DNA of 64,000 bases, from NCBI RefSeq assembly GCF_000219725.1, contig NC_015732.1:3175341-3239340 (forward strand), in the 5' to 3' direction. Below are positions 36,801 through 45,120 of the stretch, piece after piece; the first letter of the stretch is position 1, and every line of letters starts with the position of its first letter. The DNA comes from Gracilinema caldarium DSM 7334. Its GTDB lineage: Bacteria; Spirochaetota; Spirochaetia; Treponematales; Breznakiellaceae. The position numbers were made by a program, and so were the translations under genes. Below the pieces are notes generated by a model, which did no database searches, was not told the origin of the DNA, and was given only the letters and a program-made list of their open reading frames with translations.

Positions 36801-37608
36801 CCGCACCCATGGTGAGGCCCCGGACCACATATTTCTGAAACAGCATGGTCAGAATAATTGCCGGGGCAATGATCACCACCGTTGCGGCCATCACAGCCCC
36901 CCAATCGACTTCTGCATAGGAAACAAAATTGTAAACTGCAATGGGGAGCGTTTTTGTTTTTTCCATGCTGAGCACCTGGGAAAACATAAAATTGTTCCAG
37001 GAAAAAAGAAATGCCAGGGTTGTAGAAGTTACAATGCCCGGTGTAGAAACAGGAAGCACAATTTCTAAAAACGTTCGTTGATGGGTTGCACCATCAACCC
37101 GGGCAGATTCTTCTATTTCCAGAGGTACCGAAGCAAAAAAACTCGTCATTATCCAGACTACAATGGGTAAACTTATAAGCATGTGACTTAAAATAAGAGC
37201 AACATAGGTATCTACTAGCATTAAACGGGAAAACAATAAATACCAGGGTAAGAGCAGGGCAATACCCGGCATGAGACGGGCTACCAGAATGAGAAGTCCG
37301 AGTTTTTCTTGTTTATATCGGGCAATAGAATAAGCCGCAGGAAGTCCCAAAATGAGAGAAAAAACAACAGCAGTTACACCAACAACGGTCGAATTATAAA
37401 AAAATTGAATAAAATTCTGTTCGGTAAATACCCTGCTGTAATTTTGTAACGTAGGTGTAAAGATCCATTTTGGAGGATAGGCCGTTATATCAACCTGTGT
37501 TTTTATTGATGAAATGAATATCCAAATAAGTGGAAACAGAACAGGAACAACAATACATAATATGAGAATGAAAAATAAAAGTTTACCTGCAAATCGTTTT
37601 GCTGTCAT
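36790..37608 (-). CDS. Carbohydrate ABC transporter permease (MalG/UgpE type)
   Basis: A 272-residue inner-membrane permease with six hydrophobic segments and the binding-protein-dependent transport EAA loop EIEESARVDGATHQRTFLEI, a hallmark of CUT1-family sugar importers. The N-terminus (LLFFILILCIVVPVLFPLIW) is the first membrane helix. It follows the other permease gene by three bases and the binding-protein gene in the same operon. No ATPase gene is included; as in many spirochaetes and Gram-positive bacteria, a shared MsiK/MalK-like ATPase elsewhere is likely. Its 3' end overlaps the convergent reductase gene by 11 bases. Confidence 0.93.
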   Translation of the reverse strand: MTAKRFAGKLLFFILILCIVVPVLFPLIWIFISSIKTQVDITAYPPKWIFTPTLQNYSRVFTEQNFIQFFYNSTVVGVTAVVFSLILGLPAAYSIARYKQEKLGLLILVARLMPGIALLLPWYLLFSRLMLVDTYVALILSHMLISLPIVVWIMTSFFASVPLEIEESARVDGATHQRTFLEIVLPVSTPGIVTSTTLAFLFSWNNFMFSQVLSMEKTKTLPIAVYNFVSYAEVDWGAVMAATVVIIAPAIILTMLFQKYVVRGLTMGAVKG

Positions 37609-37611
37609 TCC

Positions 37612-38490
37612 CTATTCCTCCAGTTTCTGCCGCAGACGGGCTACCAGATAACTCATAATCATAACCACCACAAAGAGGAAGAATAACACTACTGAAGCAT
37701 GTCCAAGACGGAAATAGTTAAAGGATAAATTATATGCGTATATATTTAATGTTTCTGATGCAAAACCAGGGCCACCGTTAGTCATGGAATAAATAATATC
37801 GTAAGTTTTCAGTGCATCGATAGAACGAAGCACCACAGCAGTCAGAACTACTGGAGCTACCATCGGAAGGGTAATCTTCCAGAAGATTTGAATACTATTT
37901 GCTCCGTCTACCCTAGCTGATTCATAGGGTTCAACAGAAAGTCCCGCGAGCCCTGCAAGCATGATAAGGGCCATCATGGGGGTCCATTGCCAAATATCAA
38001 CAATAACTAACGAAGGTATTACAAGCTGTTTGTCAGCGATCCATTTCAGAGGACTTAAACCGGCACTCCTTAAAACCCAGTTAGCCAATCCAATAGTGGG
38101 TTCATAGAACAGGGTCCAGGCAATACCAATGGCTACAGGTGTAGAAACCATCGGAAGTAAAAGACTCATTTTAACCAGGTTTTTCCCTAGAAATTCTCTA
38201 TTTAATATGAGGGCCCAAATCATTCCCAGTATCGTTTCAACACTCACTGCAAAAGCGGTAAAATAAAAAGTACGTCCCAGAGCAGCCCAAAAACGTGGTT
38301 CTTGCAAAATAGAAAGATAGGTTTTTAAACCGACAAATCGAGGGGGTAAACCAGAGGTTAAATTCCAGTTAGAAAAACTGATGGTAAAGGTGTAAAAAAC
38401 AGGAAATACCATCATGAGGGCAACAAACAATACTGCCGGCAAAGGAAATAAAACCTTAATATGTCGATCTATAAAAGAACTCTCTAACAT
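37612..38490 (-). CDS. Carbohydrate ABC transporter permease (MalF/UgpA type)
   Basis: A 292-residue permease, partner of the gene at 36790-37608. It has six hydrophobic segments, starting LFPLPAVLFVALMMVFPVFY, and the EAA loop EPYESARVDGANSIQIFWKI. MTNGGPGFASETLNIYAYN near the last loops is typical of MalF/UgpA-type CUT1 permeases. The ATG at 38488-38490 is preferred over the preceding GTG because it is better spaced from AAGGAGAG. It sits 71 bases after the binding-protein gene stop and is followed by the second permease. Confidence 0.93.
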   Translation of the reverse strand: MLESSFIDRHIKVLFPLPAVLFVALMMVFPVFYTFTISFSNWNLTSGLPPRFVGLKTYLSILQEPRFWAALGRTFYFTAFAVSVETILGMIWALILNREFLGKNLVKMSLLLPMVSTPVAIGIAWTLFYEPTIGLANWVLRSAGLSPLKWIADKQLVIPSLVIVDIWQWTPMMALIMLAGLAGLSVEPYESARVDGANSIQIFWKITLPMVAPVVLTAVVLRSIDALKTYDIIYSMTNGGPGFASETLNIYAYNLSFNYFRLGHASVVLFFLFVVVMIMSYLVARLRQKLEE

Positions 38491-38561
38491 CACCTCTCCT
38501 TAAAAACACAACGGGGGTTTATAATATTACACTATAAGCCCCCATTCATCTCATTTATTAT

Positions 38562-39845
38562 CTATTTACCTAACTCACCCGCCGCATCCAATAATTCATT
38601 TACTTTCTTTGCAGCATTTTTAGCTGCAGTAGCTATATCTCCGGTCCCACCTGTTTCAATAGCTAGAACAATGACATCGCCAATGGCATCACGGGCTTCG
38701 CCAACAGCAGTCATGAGCGGTCTATCATAGGGTGTACCAATGGGGCCCATTTTAACTGCAGTTGTAGCCAGTTGCTGATCAAATTTAGCGAGAATATTAG
38801 CATCGGTCCAAACAGAATTCCGAGCCATGGTAATACCCTTATCTATCATTGCCTTAATCGCAAGCTCTTTGCTGGTAGCCCACATGAGGAAGTCATAGGC
38901 TAGATCTTTATTTTTTGACTGTTTAGAAACAGCCATTCCCCAGGAAACAACAATAAAGGGATGATTCCCCTTTGGACCTGCTGGCATCAACGCTACACCA
39001 ACCTTATCTGCAACCTGGGATTTTGTCGGATCTTTAAGGTTCCCCAGGAATACACTCGCATCGGTCCACATGGCAACCTGACCAGCCTGGAACAGAGCCT
39101 GTCCCTGAGCCCAGCTCATATTAGTAACACCCGGAGGCCCATATTCTTTGAGCATTTTGCCGTAAAATTTAAATGCTTCTATTGCTTCAGGGCTGTCAAT
39201 CACTGCTTTTCCATTTTTTAAGAAATCACCACCGAAGTTATAAAGATATGTAGAGAATTGAGTAACCGCCGCACCACGCTGACCACGAGAAACGATACCG
39301 TAAATATTTTTATCTGGATTATGAAGTTTCTTCGCTGCTGCTAGCAGTTCATCAAAAGTTGTTGGCGGTTTCAAACCAGCCTGATTGAATAAGTCGGTCC
39401 GATAATAAAGGACTTGCCACTCAGTGACCAGCGGGATAGTATAAACTGACTTTGCATAGGTAACCGCATCTACAGCACTCTTGGAATAGTCGGCAAAATT
39501 ATAATTAGCTGGTGTTTTTTTTGCATTATTGATGTAAGGCGTCAGATTTTCGTACCATCCATTTCTGTAGAATAATTTGCCTTCCTGCAGAGGACGGGTC
39601 ATGAAAACATCTACTGTGGAGGACCTGGTTGCAAATTCGGTGGTAAGCTTCTGGGTAAGTTGATTCTCATCATAGCTTTCCACATTCACTTTAACACCTG
39701 TTTTTGCTTCATATTCTGCAATCAAAGGTTTTAAAGTTTCCGCATAGGGATGATTCGCCAGCAAAACCCGGATTGCCTTGGTCTGTGCGGTGACGCCAAA
39801 GACGACTCCTATCGTCATAATTAGAATGATTAGTCTTCGTTTCAT
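38562..39845 (-). CDS. Extracellular sugar-binding protein of an ABC importer (CUT1 type)
   Basis: A 427-residue periplasmic binding protein of the MalE/UgpB group. The signal peptide is MKRRLIILIMTIGVVFGVTAQ, with cleavage likely after TAQ or soon after; there is no lipobox cysteine. The body has ATKLTTEFATRSSTVDVFM-like binding landmarks (LTTEFATRSSTVDVF), YTIPLVTEWQVLYYRTDLF, NQAGLKPPTTFDELLAAAK and AMWTDASVFLG, the conserved SBP_bac_1 pattern. It starts the importer operon behind a promoter with flanking palindromes. The sugar or polyol is unknown; the divergent dehydrogenases suggest a polyol or an inositol-like compound. Confidence 0.93.
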   Translation of the reverse strand: MKRRLIILIMTIGVVFGVTAQTKAIRVLLANHPYAETLKPLIAEYEAKTGVKVNVESYDENQLTQKLTTEFATRSSTVDVFMTRPLQEGKLFYRNGWYENLTPYINNAKKTPANYNFADYSKSAVDAVTYAKSVYTIPLVTEWQVLYYRTDLFNQAGLKPPTTFDELLAAAKKLHNPDKNIYGIVSRGQRGAAVTQFSTYLYNFGGDFLKNGKAVIDSPEAIEAFKFYGKMLKEYGPPGVTNMSWAQGQALFQAGQVAMWTDASVFLGNLKDPTKSQVADKVGVALMPAGPKGNHPFIVVSWGMAVSKQSKNKDLAYDFLMWATSKELAIKAMIDKGITMARNSVWTDANILAKFDQQLATTAVKMGPIGTPYDRPLMTAVGEARDAIGDVIVLAIETGGTGDIATAAKNAAKKVNELLDAAGELGK

Positions 39846-39878
39846 AGAGCCTCCTTTCTCAAAATTGAGCTTAATACA

Positions 39879-39951
39879 ATTATTAATCGATTTTATTGAA
39901 CCGTCAATAAAATATTGAAATAAAATTTTATTGTATGAAACTATTTTTCAT
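39879..39951. promoter_or_regulatory. Divergent promoter region with three inverted repeats (probable RpiR operators)
   Basis: A minus-strand promoter for the importer reads TTGACG (39902-39907), a 17-base spacer and AATAAT (39879-39884). Over its -35 box is a perfect inverted repeat: two 9-base arms around ACCG (39891-39912, arm TTTTATTGA). Next come a perfect 14-base palindrome AATAAAATTTTATT (39919-39932) and ATGAAA-CTATT-TTTCAT (39935-39951). RpiR-family regulators often bind TGAAA-type repeats, so this fits autoregulation by the adjacent regulator. On the + strand a -10-like TATGAT lies 7 bases before the regulator ATG, which would leave almost no leader. Confidence 0.6.
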
Positions 39952-39965
39952 GCTATGATATACTT

Positions 39966-40811
39966 ATGCTTCATAGTAGCTGTATTATTAAAATCCACGA
40001 AGCCCGTTCTTCTTATAGTGCCAAAGAGACGATAATCGCAGACTATATCCTGCAACATCCCCAATCTTCGGTTTATCCCACTATTGAAGAATTGGCTGAA
40101 CAAATTGGGGTTTCTGAGGCAACTCTGTTTCGCTTTGTAAAAAAATTAGGTTATTCAGGATACCAACAATTCAGAATTGCTCTTGCCACCGACATCGCCA
40201 GCCCCCAGCAACGAGTTTATGAAACAGCTCTAGAAAACAATCATGGTTCAACGGTATCCTTGGTTTTCAAAACCAATATAACCGCACTGGAAGAAACCCA
40301 AAAACATTTAAACCCGGATCAGATTGAACAAATTGCCCGCTTATGCATTACTAGCAGAGGACTCTACTTTTTTGGTCTCGGAGGTTCATCAATTGTTGCT
40401 CTCGATGCATACCATAAATTAGTACGAACCGGTCTCACTTGCTGTGCCCCTATGGATTTTCATATGCAATTGATGCAGGTATCACAGCTTACATCTAAAG
40501 ATACGGCGTTCCTCATTTCTCACACTGGTGTAAATCGGGATGCCTTGCATCTTGCAGAAACAATTCAAGAACAGGGAGCTCATCTTATTGTCATTACCGA
40601 TGCAAAACGATCTCCCTTGTTAAAACTGGCCCAATACAGTCTGTTTGCTTACTCACAAACCTCTCCCTATGTCTCTGAAGCTTTTTCGGCCAGAATCGTA
40701 CAACTGGCCATCATCGATTGCTTGTATGTATCAATAATGAAACAGTTGGGTCAAAGAGGTTTTGAAAATCTTGAGCGGATGCGGGCAGTTATTGCCCAAC
40801 GGAGAATTTAG
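39966..40811 (+). CDS. MurR/RpiR-family transcriptional regulator
   Basis: A 281-residue regulator. The N-terminal HTH domain (about 10-80) contains SSYSAKETIIADYILQHP and IEELAEQIGVSEATLFRFVK, then KLGYSGYQQFRIAL, the RpiR pattern. The C-terminal SIS sugar-phosphate-binding domain (about 110-245) has GLYFFGLGGSSIVALDAYHK and AFLISHTGVNRDALHLAETI. The ligand is probably a phosphorylated sugar or polyol. It is divergent from the importer operon and followed by the two dehydrogenase genes, so it likely controls the whole unit. No Shine-Dalgarno sequence is seen before the ATG; the message may be leaderless. Confidence 0.92.
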   Translation: MLHSSCIIKIHEARSSYSAKETIIADYILQHPQSSVYPTIEELAEQIGVSEATLFRFVKKLGYSGYQQFRIALATDIASPQQRVYETALENNHGSTVSLVFKTNITALEETQKHLNPDQIEQIARLCITSRGLYFFGLGGSSIVALDAYHKLVRTGLTCCAPMDFHMQLMQVSQLTSKDTAFLISHTGVNRDALHLAETIQEQGAHLIVITDAKRSPLLKLAQYSLFAYSQTSPYVSEAFSARIVQLAIIDCLYVSIMKQLGQRGFENLERMRAVIAQRRI

Positions 40812-40838
40812 ACTAATCATAAATGATCAGAGGTACCT

Positions 40839-41870
40839 ATGAAAGCCTTGCTATTAGATAATGTTAAGCACTTCAGTTATACAGATGTACCAGAACCATC
40901 GATTACTGAGCCAGACCACGTGTTGATACAAATAAAAGCAGCATCTATTTGTGGCAGTGATGTTCATGGAATAGATGGTTCAACAGGACGGCGTATTCCA
41001 CCCATCATCATGGGCCACGAAGCATCCGGGATTATAAAAGCAACAGGGCCAGCAGTTCATCATTTTAGTCCTGGAGATCGGGTTACCTTCGATTCCACTA
41101 TATATTGCGGCAATTGTTTTTATTGCCGTCGTGGAGAGGTAAATCTCTGTGATGATCGCCGGGTTATCGGGGTTTCCTGTAAGGAATATAAACAGGATGG
41201 AGCATTCGCAGAATACCTCGTTGTACCAGAACGAGTTCTCTATGCACTACCCGATGAGGTGGATTTTATTCATGGAGCACTTACTGAACCGGTAGCGGTT
41301 GTAGCCCATGCGTTACGTCTTGCCAGACTTAGTCCTGGCGACTCGGTTCTCATCGTAGGAACCGGTCTTATTGGGTTATTGCTCCTTCAACTTGTTCGGC
41401 TTCACACATCCGGTCAGATTATTGCTGTGGATATCGATGAAAAACGGCTTAAACTCGCAGAAAAATTAGGAGCCGATGCAGCTATTCTTGTTGGACCTGA
41501 TGTTAGCTACCAGATACAATCCTTAACACATGGTCGTGGCGTTGATCAGGCTTTTGAAGTGGTTGGATCAGAAAAAACCGTTACTACTGCCATAGAAGGG
41601 CTTCGAAAAGGAGGGCATTTAACCTTAGTAGGCAATGTCAGTCCATCAATCAATCTCCCCCTCCAGGCTGTGGTAACCCGTCAACTTGATTTGCAAGGTT
41701 CCTGTGCTATTTCAGGAGAATATGAGTTTGCCCTCCAACTCATGGCTTCTCAAAAAATTAATGTAGATTCTATTATCAGTGCTGTAGCGCCCCTCAAGGA
41801 TGGAGCTCTCTGGTTTGAAAGGCTCTATAATCGGGAACCAGGGTTATTAAAGGTTGTACTGGAGCTTTGA
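40839..41870 (+). CDS. Zinc-dependent medium-chain alcohol/polyol dehydrogenase
   Basis: A 343-residue MDR-superfamily dehydrogenase. The catalytic zinc site includes CGSDVHGIDG (Cys 38 region) and GHEASGIIKATG. The structural zinc cysteines are in DSTIYCGNCFYCRRGEVNLC. The NAD-binding motif is VLIVGTGLIGLLLLQL, with IAVDIDEKRLKLAEKLGAD behind it. The sequence is most like sorbitol, threonine or galactitol-1-phosphate dehydrogenases and would oxidise the imported polyol or its phosphate in the cytoplasm. It lies 27 bases downstream of the regulator gene and one base before the next dehydrogenase gene. Confidence 0.92.
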   Translation: MKALLLDNVKHFSYTDVPEPSITEPDHVLIQIKAASICGSDVHGIDGSTGRRIPPIIMGHEASGIIKATGPAVHHFSPGDRVTFDSTIYCGNCFYCRRGEVNLCDDRRVIGVSCKEYKQDGAFAEYLVVPERVLYALPDEVDFIHGALTEPVAVVAHALRLARLSPGDSVLIVGTGLIGLLLLQLVRLHTSGQIIAVDIDEKRLKLAEKLGADAAILVGPDVSYQIQSLTHGRGVDQAFEVVGSEKTVTTAIEGLRKGGHLTLVGNVSPSINLPLQAVVTRQLDLQGSCAISGEYEFALQLMASQKINVDSIISAVAPLKDGALWFERLYNREPGLLKVVLEL

Positions 41871-41871
41871 A

Positions 41872-42945
41872 ATGAACAAAGTACGATTTGGTATCCTTAC
41901 CTATGGAAAAGTTGCCCACCTCCACGCTCAGGCAATTCGGTCCAATCCAGAGCTTGAGCTTGTTGCAGTATGGGGCCGTGATCGACAAAAACGAGAACAA
42001 TTTGCAGCAACCTATGGAATCCAAGCTTTCAATAGTATTTCAGAGATGATTCAAAGAGCTCACCTTGATGCAGTGCTAGTCGCATCACCTCATCCTCAGC
42101 ACGTACAACATAGCCTGGAAGCCCTCGAAGCGGGAGCCCACGTTCTCATTGAAAAGCCGATGGCCCTTACAAAAACCGATTGCGATAGGGTTATTGAAAC
42201 CGCCGAAAGATTTGGACTAAAGGTTGGAGTTATAAGCCAACGCCGCTGGTATCCAGCGGTACAACGAATTAGGGAAGCTATAAATGCAGGGAAAATAGGT
42301 ACACCCATGATTGGCCAGGTGACCATGCTTGGCTGGCGCGATGAAGCTTATTATAAAAGTGATCCCTGGCGCGGTAGTTGGTCTAGAGAAGGTGGCGGAG
42401 TCCTCGTTAATCAGGCACCTCATCAATTAGACCTGCTGCAATGGTTTATGGGACCGGCAACGGAAGTTTTTGCCTATTGGGACAACATCAATCATCCATA
42501 CATTGAAGTTGAAGATACAGCGTTGGCCCTCATCCGCTTTACTTCAGGAGGAATGGCTACAATTTTAGTGAGTAATTCTCAAAAACCCGGTATCTATGCC
42601 AAGGTCCATATACACGGCTCTTCAGGTGCCTCGGTCGGTGTTCAAACCGATGGTGGGGCTATGTTTGTAGCAGGGCTTTCAAAAATAACCGAAGCTCCCT
42701 TTAATGATATTTGGACCATACCAGGAGAAGAAGACAACCTGAAACTATGGAAAGCTCAGGATGCAGATTTCTTTGGTATTATTGATACAACACTCTATTT
42801 TCATGGGCTTCAAATTAAGGACTTCGCAGATGCCATAGTTCAAAATCGTCCACCCCTTGTAGATGGCAAAGAAGGTAGAAAAACAGTAGCCCTTATTGAA
42901 GCAATCTATCAATCCGGAAAGGAACGTCGACCAATTAGCCTATAA
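41872..42945 (+). CDS. Gfo/Idh/MocA-family oxidoreductase
   Basis: A 357-residue NAD(P)-dependent sugar or polyol dehydrogenase. The Rossmann region RFGILTYGKVAHLHAQAI departs from the usual GxGxxG by having TYGKVA. The family signature EKPMALTKTDCDRVIE is at about residues 95-110. The catalytic lysine is in this EKP motif, and a histidine follows in NQAPHQLDLLQW. The start at 41872 (MNKVRFGIL) follows the previous stop by one base; longer in-frame extensions overlap the dehydrogenase gene. Members oxidise inositols, glucose or deoxy sugars. With the neighbouring zinc dehydrogenase and importer it makes a catabolic unit for an unknown polyol or sugar. Confidence 0.9.
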   Translation: MNKVRFGILTYGKVAHLHAQAIRSNPELELVAVWGRDRQKREQFAATYGIQAFNSISEMIQRAHLDAVLVASPHPQHVQHSLEALEAGAHVLIEKPMALTKTDCDRVIETAERFGLKVGVISQRRWYPAVQRIREAINAGKIGTPMIGQVTMLGWRDEAYYKSDPWRGSWSREGGGVLVNQAPHQLDLLQWFMGPATEVFAYWDNINHPYIEVEDTALALIRFTSGGMATILVSNSQKPGIYAKVHIHGSSGASVGVQTDGGAMFVAGLSKITEAPFNDIWTIPGEEDNLKLWKAQDADFFGIIDTTLYFHGLQIKDFADAIVQNRPPLVDGKEGRKTVALIEAIYQSGKERRPISL

Positions 42946-42986
42946 TTATTGAAAGCTGCTGCTCATAATGCTATGCTGGAAGCATA

Positions 42987-43934
42987 ATGGATTATAAAGA
43001 CGTCCCTTCGGCACTGTTGCAGGGTGCTAGTCAAGTAATTAAAGGAAAGGAAACCTTCCTCGAATATCTCATTAGTGTACTGCTTGCTGGTGGTCATGTT
43101 CTTTTAGAAGACCTGCCAGGCCTCGGGAAAACAACGGTAGCAAAAACCATCTCCCGTTTAATCGCCGCTGAAAATGGGGGCTTTTTAGCCTTTAAACGTA
43201 TTCAATTTACTCCCGACTTGTTACCTTATGATATAACCGGCGTTGATATTTTTGACCCGGACCTACATAGCTTTCGTTTTGTACCGGGACCAATTTTTGC
43301 AAATCTTATCCTAGCCGATGAAATAAACCGTACAACACCCAAGGTTCAATCGGCCCTCCTTGAGGTTATGGCAGAACTACAGGTTACAGTTGGTTCGGTC
43401 ACCCGCCCGGTACCTGCTCCCTTTATGGTCATTGCAACACAGAATCCAGTAGAAAGCGAAGGCACCTTTCCCCTTCCCGCGGCTCAGCTCGACCGGTTCA
43501 TGATGCGACTTTCCCTGGGATATCCCCCAAAAGAAGCGGAACTGGAAATTCTGGATACCAATCCGGCTGAGCTGGTATTAACCCACCTGGAGCCGATTAT
43601 TTCGATACAAGATTTTCTCCAAGCTCGGGCTTTTGTTGACCAAGTATACTGCCACCCCGGACTTAAGGAAACGATAGTAGACCTGGTCAGGGCAACACGA
43701 AACCATAGTGACATACGGCTTGGTGCAAGTTCCCGTTCTGCCCTTCACCTCCTGAAAACAGCCAGAGCCTACGCCTTTGTGAAAGGCCGGGATTATGTGA
43801 TAGATGAAGATATTATCAACTTAAGTTCCCTTGTCCTTGCTCATCGGATAAAAATGACAGATCCCCGTACTGATCCATCCCCCCTCCTCAGGAGGCTTGC
43901 CCTTGAAAACTGTAAAAAGCATGATTTCCAATAA
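42987..43934 (+). CDS. MoxR-family AAA+ ATPase
   Basis: A 315-residue AAA+ protein with Walker A EDLPGLGKTTVAKTI, Walker B LILADEINRTTPKVQSALLE, sensor MVIATQNPVESEGTFPLP and the arginine region AQLDRFMMRLSLGYP; the MoxR lid is near LGASSRSALHLLKTAR. MoxR ATPases act as chaperones that help assemble or activate extracytoplasmic complexes. The gene precedes a DUF58 gene, overlapping it by 32 bases, and then a transglutaminase gene, which is the conserved MoxR-DUF58-TgpA arrangement. The three are surely one operon. Confidence 0.95.
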   Translation: MDYKDVPSALLQGASQVIKGKETFLEYLISVLLAGGHVLLEDLPGLGKTTVAKTISRLIAAENGGFLAFKRIQFTPDLLPYDITGVDIFDPDLHSFRFVPGPIFANLILADEINRTTPKVQSALLEVMAELQVTVGSVTRPVPAPFMVIATQNPVESEGTFPLPAAQLDRFMMRLSLGYPPKEAELEILDTNPAELVLTHLEPIISIQDFLQARAFVDQVYCHPGLKETIVDLVRATRNHSDIRLGASSRSALHLLKTARAYAFVKGRDYVIDEDIINLSSLVLAHRIKMTDPRTDPSPLLRRLALENCKKHDFQ

Positions 43935-45120
43935 AACTTCTCATATAGAGCTTACCATTACATCCTGGGCTGTCGCCATGATAATGCTTATAACGGGGCT
44001 ATTTCTTAAAGAAAGTGTGCTTACCCTTATAGGGCTATTCTCATTGTTTGTATTAAGCTATGCGCTAATGAGTATCCTAGTGCTCACCCTACTCTCCAGG
44101 GAAGTAATAAAGGGGCTTTCTTATGTCATTATACCTGAAGATGCACCAGCTGGCGATCCTATCGAATTTATCCTTAGAATAATCTCAACTAATCTATCAT
44201 TCTGTTTTAAGCTAGCAGGTGTTATTGCTTTTTGTGAAATCAGACTAAGCACCAGGGACAATAAAGCTATCGAAGCAATCTTACCTCTTTCATCTACAGT
44301 GATTCAAAAAGGTATCGATTCATTTCATATTACAACAAATCCTGCTTCTCGAGGTGTATACGTTCCTGAATATGCACAAGTTTCTCTCTATGATGTTTTT
44401 GGTTTTTATCATATTGCTATTCCTCTTATACACAAAACTACCGAAGAACTCATCCTGAGGCCAAAACCTGCACAGAATGGAACCCCGATCACTTTTCATT
44501 CGGGTGGTACAACTCATCGAGAAGAACAGACTTATCAGCGAACCGAAGAATTAACGGAACACCGCCCTTATGTTCCTGGGGATGATCCACGGCGTATTAA
44601 CTGGAAACTATTTGGACATTCAGGAGACCTTTTCATCAGGCAGGGAGAACAGGAACCACCGCCTGTTGCAGAATATGTATTGGTACTAGATACTTCGATA
44701 GACTACACAATCTTTTCGCAGGAAGAGGGACGTCTTTTAGTTGATGGCATCTGTCAGGAAGCTTTGACCTTAGCCTTGGAGCTTTCACGCAAACGCTATG
44801 CTATTACCCTTTGTTACCCTGGGAGCGCGCTTCTCTCTGCAGATGAATCTACTATATCCAGATTATTAGCCTATCCAGTCGCAATTGATATCACTTTTGC
44901 TCAACCATTCCCTGTAATTCCACCTTCAACAAGCCTTCTTATTATATCAATTCCCCGTACCATACAACAAAACAGTACGCTACTCGATGAAATCCTTTCG
45001 AGACCTGCACAGGCTAAAAAAGTAACTTTTATAAATCCTACAAAACTACTCGCTACAAGCAAGTACCAGAACTATTATGAAGCCATCATTCGCTACTATG
45101 GACAGGTCCATGGAACATAA
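43903..45120 (+). CDS. DUF58 domain-containing protein
   Basis: A protein of about 405 residues. Two hydrophobic segments near the N-terminus (AVAMIMLITGLFLKESVLTL and SLFVLSYALMSILVLTLL) anchor it. The DUF58 signature is seen at TEELTEHRPYVPGDDPRRIN followed by WKLFGHSGDLFIRQ, then a von Willebrand-type fold with YVLVLDTSIDY. I chose TTG at 43903, because AGGAGG ends seven bases before it; ATG 43921 is the alternative and would give 399 residues. The gene overlaps moxR and, at its 3' end, the transglutaminase gene. Its role is unknown but probably assembly at the membrane with MoxR. Confidence 0.88.
   Translation: MKTVKSMISNKTSHIELTITSWAVAMIMLITGLFLKESVLTLIGLFSLFVLSYALMSILVLTLLSREVIKGLSYVIIPEDAPAGDPIEFILRIISTNLSFCFKLAGVIAFCEIRLSTRDNKAIEAILPLSSTVIQKGIDSFHITTNPASRGVYVPEYAQVSLYDVFGFYHIAIPLIHKTTEELILRPKPAQNGTPITFHSGGTTHREEQTYQRTEELTEHRPYVPGDDPRRINWKLFGHSGDLFIRQGEQEPPPVAEYVLVLDTSIDYTIFSQEEGRLLVDGICQEALTLALELSRKRYAITLCYPGSALLSADESTISRLLAYPVAIDITFAQPFPVIPPSTSLLIISIPRTIQQNSTLLDEILSRPAQAKKVTFINPTKLLATSKYQNYYEAIIRYYGQVHGT

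Noticed and set aside
43897-43934. TTG at 43897 as the start of the DUF58 gene
   Set aside because: It is one base from the AGGAGG, too close; TTG 43903 or ATG 43921 fit better.
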